Below are positions 6,300 through 9,366 of a stretch of DNA of 9,366 bases, in pieces (the stretch's first letter is position 1; every line of letters begins with the position of its first letter). Under the pieces are notes generated by a model. It ran no database searches. It was not told the origin of the DNA and was given only the letters and a program-made list of their open reading frames with translations. The translations under genes were made by a program, and so were the position numbers. The stretch comes from DATBLY01 sp036555125 (GTDB lineage Bacteria > Actinomycetota > UBA4738 > HRBIN12): assembly GCA_036555125.1 (NCBI GenBank), contig DATBLY010000038.1:1-9366 (forward strand). The letters are read 5' to 3'.

Positions 6300-6950
6300 G
6301 TGGACGCCGAAGCCCTTCCCCGCACGCAGGCGCCGGTGAGCCGGCGACGCAGGCCGCTCTGGAGCACGGTCGTTCACTGGTTCGGCATCGCCTGCCTCAT
6401 GCTCGCGGCGGGGGTCGCCGGCTACATCGGCTGGCTCCTGTGGGGCACGGGCCTGGAGACGAAGGCCGCCCAGGCGGACCTCAAGCAGGGGTTCGAGGCC
6501 GTCGTCGACACGCAGACGCCGGAGCAGGCGCCGCCGCCCGGCGTCGTCCCCCTGCGGGGATCGGCTTACGCCGAGCTGGTGATCCCCCGGATCGACCTCG
6601 ACATGATCGTCGTGCAGGGAACGGACACCGAGTCGCTGAAGAAGGGCCCCGGGCACTACCCCGACACCGCCGACCCCTGGGACGGGACCGGGCGGGTCGG
6701 GATCGCCGGCCACCGCACGACCTACCTCGCGCCGTTCCACGACCTGGACGCGATGCGGGTCGGCGACCCGATCACCCTGCGGACGGAGTACGGCACCTTC
6801 GAGTACCGGGTGACCGAGGTCTTCGTGATCGCATCCGAGGGATCGGGCGTCGTGCTCAGCCAGACCACGGAACCGACGCTCGTGCTGACGACCTGCCACC
6901 CGCGGTACTCCTCGAGCCAGCGCTTGATCGTCACGGCCGAGCGGGCCTGA
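6300..6950 (+). CDS. Class E sortase
   Basis: The 216-residue protein is a membrane-anchored cysteine transpeptidase that joins LAXTG/LPXTG-type surface proteins to the cell wall. A short basic cytoplasmic head (SRRRRPLW, 14-21) precedes one membrane helix at about 26-48, then a linker with PEQAPPPG. The sortase barrel begins near AYAELVIPRIDLDMIVVQG (89-107). Catalytic residues are all present: H138 in GIAGHRTTY, C199 in LVLTTCHPRYSS and R208 in SQRLIV. The TTCHPRY form and the GPGHYPDT segment (117-123) fit class E. The same frame is open far upstream across pcrA on the opposite strand, but GTG 6300 gives a normal sortase N-terminus and has a promoter just before it. No sorting-signal substrate is encoded in this window, so it may act on many targets elsewhere. 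Confidence 0.92.
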   Translation: MDAEALPRTQAPVSRRRRPLWSTVVHWFGIACLMLAAGVAGYIGWLLWGTGLETKAAQADLKQGFEAVVDTQTPEQAPPPGVVPLRGSAYAELVIPRIDLDMIVVQGTDTESLKKGPGHYPDTADPWDGTGRVGIAGHRTTYLAPFHDLDAMRVGDPITLRTEYGTFEYRVTEVFVIASEGSGVVLSQTTEPTLVLTTCHPRYSSSQRLIVTAERA

Positions 6951-6968
6951 GAGCCGTAGCGGCGCGAC

Positions 6969-6995
6969 CTGACGGCCTCCCCGGGGCCGGATCAG
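6969..6995. terminator. Hairpin between the converging sortase and exported-protein genes
   Basis: CTGACGGCC (6969-6977) pairs with GGCCG (6985-6989) and TCAG (6992-6995), giving a 9-bp stem with a 2-base bulge (GA, 6990-6991) and a 7-base loop. It lies in the 41-base gap and overlaps the stop codon of the minus-strand gene. It could act on both strands; no T-tract. Confidence 0.4.
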
Positions 6996-7684
6996 CCGTC
7001 GTCGCTCGTCGACCGGCAGCCGACGACCGCCGGCCACAGGTCCACGAGCCGGTGGAAGCACTGGTTCACCTTCACCCACGGCCGGAACGTGAGGTCGGCC
7101 GTGCGCAGCTCGTCGAAGGGGCATGGGTCGTCGATCACGCGGAGCCGGAGCCGGCCCTTCGCACGCGACCAGCGGTAGGTGCCCTCCATCGAGGAGCAGT
7201 TCGAGTCGTTGTACAGCGTGAGCGTTGCGCCGTCGACGGTGAAATGGCCCGACGCGCGGAACCCCGAGATCTGGTGCTCCAGGAAGTAGCGTCCCTCGAA
7301 GAAGATCAACGTCGATAGCCCCGCGTCGCGGCGGAACGGGATGCAGCGCAGGCATCGGTACGGGAGGCCCACCAGCGGACCGCCGACCTCGTCGATCGTC
7401 AAGACGCGCAGGTAGGTCCCGTCGATCGGCGTGGTCTCGCGCGGCGGACCGGGCCTCGTGTACGCGTACGGCTCGACCTCCGCCGGCAGGTCGAACGATC
7501 GCGCCGCCAGGTAGACGCCGCCGACCTTGACGAGGTCCACGGGGGACGGTGAGGGAGACGGGCGAGCGCTCGCGCGCCCGGCCGGCGTCGCGTCGCCCGT
7601 GGACGTGGCCGCCCCGACGCCGAAGCCGATCACGACCCCCAACGCCAGGGCGAGCGCGACCGCCGCGATCGCCCGCTTCGCCAT
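6992..7684 (-). CDS. Exported or membrane-anchored protein with six cysteines, unknown function
   Basis: I do not recognise the family. The 230-residue protein starts MAKR, then a hydrophobic helix (about 5-26, AIAAVALALALGVVIGFGVG), then a Ser/Pro/Ala-rich linker (ASARPSPSPSPVD, 38-50), so the rest should lie outside the membrane. No lipobox cysteine follows the helix, so it is an anchored or cleaved protein and not an evident lipoprotein. The outer part is predicted to be strand-rich and has six cysteines (C111, C114, C163, C188, C209, C223), enough for three disulfides. The stretch HFTVDGATLTLYND through GTYRWSRAKGRLRLRVIDDPC (147-188) resembles lipocalin-like or beta-barrel repeats in actinobacterial hypothetical proteins, but I cannot assign it. 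There is no C-terminal sorting signal, so it is not a likely substrate of the neighbouring sortase. The start has a TTGACA/TAGCCT promoter ending 6 bases upstream. It shares its control region with the CGNR regulator. Confidence 0.82.
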   Translation of the reverse strand: MAKRAIAAVALALALGVVIGFGVGAATSTGDATPAGRASARPSPSPSPVDLVKVGGVYLAARSFDLPAEVEPYAYTRPGPPRETTPIDGTYLRVLTIDEVGGPLVGLPYRCLRCIPFRRDAGLSTLIFFEGRYFLEHQISGFRASGHFTVDGATLTLYNDSNCSSMEGTYRWSRAKGRLRLRVIDDPCPFDELRTADLTFRPWVKVNQCFHRLVDLWPAVVGCRSTSDDG

Positions 7685-7690
7685 GGCCGC

Positions 7691-7720
7691 AGGCTATCGG
7701 CATGGCGCGAGACCTGTCAA
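7691..7720 (-). promoter_or_regulatory. Promoter for the exported-protein gene (leaderless)
   Basis: On the minus strand a perfect TTGACA (7720-7715), an 18-base spacer and TAGCCT (7696-7691) form the strongest promoter in the window. The -10 ends 6 bases before the ATG at 7684. Confidence 0.65.
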
Positions 7721-7739
7721 ACCATTACGCTGGTCTCGC
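7707..7739. promoter_or_regulatory. Inverted-repeat candidate operator in the divergent promoter region
   Basis: GCGAGACC (7707-7714) and GGTCTCGC (7732-7739) are perfect 8-base inverted arms separated by 17 bases. The left arm abuts the TTGACA of the minus-strand promoter; the right arm abuts the -10 box of the plus-strand gene and ends at its ATG. A factor bound here could block both promoters. The CGNR protein encoded next door is the natural candidate, by inference. A nested ACCA-N6-TGGT (7721-7734) is also present. Confidence 0.4.
7726..7731 (+). promoter_or_regulatory. -10 box for the CGNR regulator (leaderless)
   Basis: TACGCT ends 8 bases before the ATG at 7740 and lies inside the inverted repeat. 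No matching -35 is seen, so the promoter may be weak or activator-dependent. Confidence 0.4.
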
Positions 7740-8327
7740 ATGGACCCGGCGCGCATGGCCCGGCTGGGCGAGACCGAGGAGCCCGGCGACCGTCCCACGG
7801 CGCCCGGCTCCCTCCGGCTGGTCCAGCGGTTCCTGAACTCCCACAACCACGAGTTCCCGCCGGAGGTGGATCGGCTCGGGACCCCGGAGCGAGCCGCGGC
7901 GTGGCTCGCGGCGAGCGGGCTCCTGGTCCCGGGGACCCGTCTCGCGGAGACCGACCGAGGCCGCCTGGTCGCGTTGCGGGACGGGCTCCGCGAGGTCGTC
8001 GCCGCCGGGGGCGAGCCGCCACCGGCCCTGGCGCACGAGGCCACCACCCCGATCGGCGTCGCGTTCGGCGACGACGGTCGTCCGTCGCTCGTCGCGTTCG
8101 GCGACGGCGTCGACCGGGCGATCTCGGGGATCCTCGCGGCGTGCGCGGAGGCGTCGCTCGACGGCTCCTGGGGACGGCTCAAGACGTGCCGCGAATGCCG
8201 GTGGGCGTTCTACGACCGATCCAAGAACCGATCGGGGGCCTGGTGCGCGATGCGGATCTGCGGCAACCGGAGGAAGAACCGCAGCTACCGCCGGCGGCAC
8301 GGGGTCGCGATCCGCGCGGCCGGGTGA
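7740..8327 (+). CDS. CGNR zinc-finger transcriptional regulator (ABATE domain)
   Basis: The 195-residue protein has the two-part build of the CGNR family. Residues about 25-140 fit the ABATE domain, thought to sense a ligand (LRLVQRFLNSHNHEF at 25-39; a GTPERAAAWLAASGLL stretch at 47-62). Residues 146-187 form the zinc finger: C150 and C153 (KTCRECRWAFYDRSKNRSG), C169 and C174 (WCAMRICGNRRKNRSYRRR), with the namesake CGNR at 174-177 and a basic tail suited to DNA contact. All four metal-binding cysteines are present. The frame is open upstream to 7527, but that part overlaps the opposing gene; ATG 7740 is chosen because a -10 box sits 8 bases before it and the family N-terminus fits. ATG 7755 is an alternative. 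It probably regulates itself and the divergent exported-protein gene through the inverted repeat between them. Confidence 0.9.
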   Translation: MDPARMARLGETEEPGDRPTAPGSLRLVQRFLNSHNHEFPPEVDRLGTPERAAAWLAASGLLVPGTRLAETDRGRLVALRDGLREVVAAGGEPPPALAHEATTPIGVAFGDDGRPSLVAFGDGVDRAISGILAACAEASLDGSWGRLKTCRECRWAFYDRSKNRSGAWCAMRICGNRRKNRSYRRRHGVAIRAAG

Positions 8328-8343
8328 CCGCCGCGGACCGGTC
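8326..8343. terminator. Possible hairpin between the CGNR gene and guaA
   Basis: GACCG (8326-8330) and CGGTC (8339-8343) form a short stem with an 8-base loop in the 19-base convergent gap, overlapping the TGA of the CGNR gene. The stem is only 5 bp and there is no T-tract, so support is weak. Confidence 0.25.
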
Positions 8344-8346
8344 GGC

Positions 8347-9366
8347 CTATTCCCACTCGATCGTCCCGGGCGGCTTCGACGTGATGTCGTAGGCGACCCG
8401 GTTCACGCCGGGCACCTCCCGGATCACCCGTTGGGCGATCCGGTCGAGCACCTCGTACGGCAGCCGGGCCCAATCGGCGGTCATCGCGTCCTCGCTCGTC
8501 ACCGCCCGGACCACGACCGGGTGCTCGTAGGTCCGCCCGTCGCCCATCACCCCCACGCTCCGCACGTCGGCCAGCAGGATGGCGAACGCCTGCCAGGTCT
8601 CGTGCTCGAGGCCGGCCCGCTTGATCTCCTCGCGGACGAGGCGGTCGGCGCCGCGCAGGACCGCGAGCCGTTCGGCGGTCACCTCGCCCATGATCCGCAC
8701 CGCCAGCCCGGGACCCGGGAACGGCTGGCGCTGCACGATCTCCTCGGGCAGCCCCAGCTCCGCGCCGACCACCCGGACCTCGTCCTTGAACAGGTCGCGG
8801 AGGGGCTCGACGAGCTCGAGGTCCATCTCCTCGGGCAGCCCGCCCACGTTGTGGTGGCTCTTGATGTTGGCCGCGGTCGCCGAGCCCGACTCGATCACGT
8901 CGGGGTACAGCGTCCCCTGGACCAGGAACCGGGCGTCGGCGTGCTCCCGCGCGACCTCCTCGAACACGCGGATGAACTCCTCACCGATCGTCTTGCGCTT
9001 CCGCTCGGGGTCGGTGACACCCGCCAGCCGCTCCAGGAACCGGTCGGCGGCCTTCACGTGGATCAAGGGGACGTGGAAATGACGGCCGAAGGTCTCCTCG
9101 ACCTGGTCGGGCTCACCCTCGCGGTTCAGCCCGTGGTCGACGAACACGCACGTGAGCTGACCCCCGACGGCCCGATGCACCAGGAGCGCAGCGACGGCCG
9201 AGTCCACCCCGCCCGAGAGGGCGCACAGCACCTCGGCACCGCCGACCTGCTCGCGGATCTGGGCGACCGCGCGATCGATCACGTTCGCGGGCGTCCAGTC
9301 GGGCAGCAGGCCGCACCCCTCGTAGAGGAAGCGCTTCATCACCTGCAGCCCCTTCGGCGTGTGCGC
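8347..9366 (-). CDS. guaA: GMP synthase (glutamine-hydrolysing), lacking its N-terminal part at the window edge
   Basis: GuaA amidates XMP to GMP using ATP and glutamine, the last step of guanine nucleotide synthesis. The frame is open to the right edge, so the 5' part is outside; 339 residues are visible of about 515-525 usual. The first visible residues, AHTPKGLQVMKRFLYEGCG, are the end of the glutamine amidotransferase domain, just past its catalytic His and Glu. Next comes the ATP pyrophosphatase domain with the PP-loop SGGVDS (visible residues 51-56) and FVDHGLNR, then the GMP synthase C-terminal domain with QRQPFPGPGLAVRI and the typical ending KPPGTIEWE. An ATG at 9339 (and a GTG at 9342) could be miscalled as a start, but the coding match clearly continues upstream. 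It ends with TAG and converges on the CGNR gene. Confidence 0.97.
   Translation of the reverse strand, partial: AHTPKGLQVMKRFLYEGCGLLPDWTPANVIDRAVAQIREQVGGAEVLCALSGGVDSAVAALLVHRAVGGQLTCVFVDHGLNREGEPDQVEETFGRHFHVPLIHVKAADRFLERLAGVTDPERKRKTIGEEFIRVFEEVAREHADARFLVQGTLYPDVIESGSATAANIKSHHNVGGLPEEMDLELVEPLRDLFKDEVRVVGAELGLPEEIVQRQPFPGPGLAVRIMGEVTAERLAVLRGADRLVREEIKRAGLEHETWQAFAILLADVRSVGVMGDGRTYEHPVVVRAVTSEDAMTADWARLPYEVLDRIAQRVIREVPGVNRVAYDITSKPPGTIEWE

Noticed and set aside
4077..6950. A 957-codon plus-strand open frame running antisense through pcrA and into the sortase.
   Set aside because: The part before 6300 is an antisense shadow of high-GC pcrA, low in complexity and rich in Arg, Val, Leu and Asp; only the end from 6300 is the sortase.
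6300..7684. The exported protein as a substrate of the adjacent sortase.
   Set aside because: Its C-terminus has no LPXTG/LAXTG motif, hydrophobic segment or basic tail.
1..9366. A defence system, prophage, insertion sequence or CRISPR array.
   Set aside because: No transposase, integrase, nuclease, spacer-repeat pattern or terminal repeats were seen; composition looks even across the window.

Overview
The window is high-GC bacterial DNA with strong G/C preference at third codon positions. It carries a class E sortase, a CGNR zinc-finger regulator, a PcrA-type UvrD helicase with a C-terminal Tudor-like domain, and ATG/GTG starts. This mix points to a member of the Actinomycetota, possibly a little-studied lineage. 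That placement is inference from gene content and style; no rRNA or other marker is present to settle it.

Layout. The left edge (1-93, minus) is the first 31 codons of a stand-alone cobalamin-binding mutase subunit. Divergent from it, a plus-strand group runs from 226 to 3221: a short-chain dehydrogenase/reductase (SDR), a protein made of two tandem NTF2-like (lumazine-binding-like) domains 3 bases downstream, and then, from its own apparent promoter, a dimethylformamidase large-subunit-like protein. A hairpin closes that group. A second plus unit (3267-3932) has a small membrane-protein frame interrupted by an in-frame TAG at codon 6, followed 6 bases later by a pyridoxamine-phosphate-oxidase-like split-barrel protein. 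It converges on pcrA (3945-6215, minus). pcrA diverges from a class E sortase (6300-6950, plus), which converges on a cysteine-bearing exported protein (6992-7684, minus). That gene diverges from a CGNR regulator (7740-8327, plus), which converges on guaA (8347 to the right edge, minus, lacking its N-terminal part).

How they fit. pcrA and guaA are housekeeping genes (DNA repair/replication and GMP synthesis) and the sortase is a cell-surface enzyme. The SDR, NTF2-like and dimethylformamidase-like genes look like an accessory metabolic group of unknown substrate. The exported protein and the CGNR regulator share a 55-bp divergent promoter region containing a perfect 8+8 inverted repeat, which suggests a local regulatory circuit.

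Two signals stand out. First, seven of the eight visible transcription-unit starts have a TANNNT -10 box ending only 6 to 9 bases before the start codon, as expected for leaderless mRNAs; only the SDR has a clear Shine-Dalgarno. Second, the 53-codon membrane-protein frame at 3282 has an excellent promoter and a coding-like body but an early amber codon. I found no tRNA, rRNA, CRISPR array, insertion sequence or attachment site, and no intergenic stretch over 300 bases lacking a gene.
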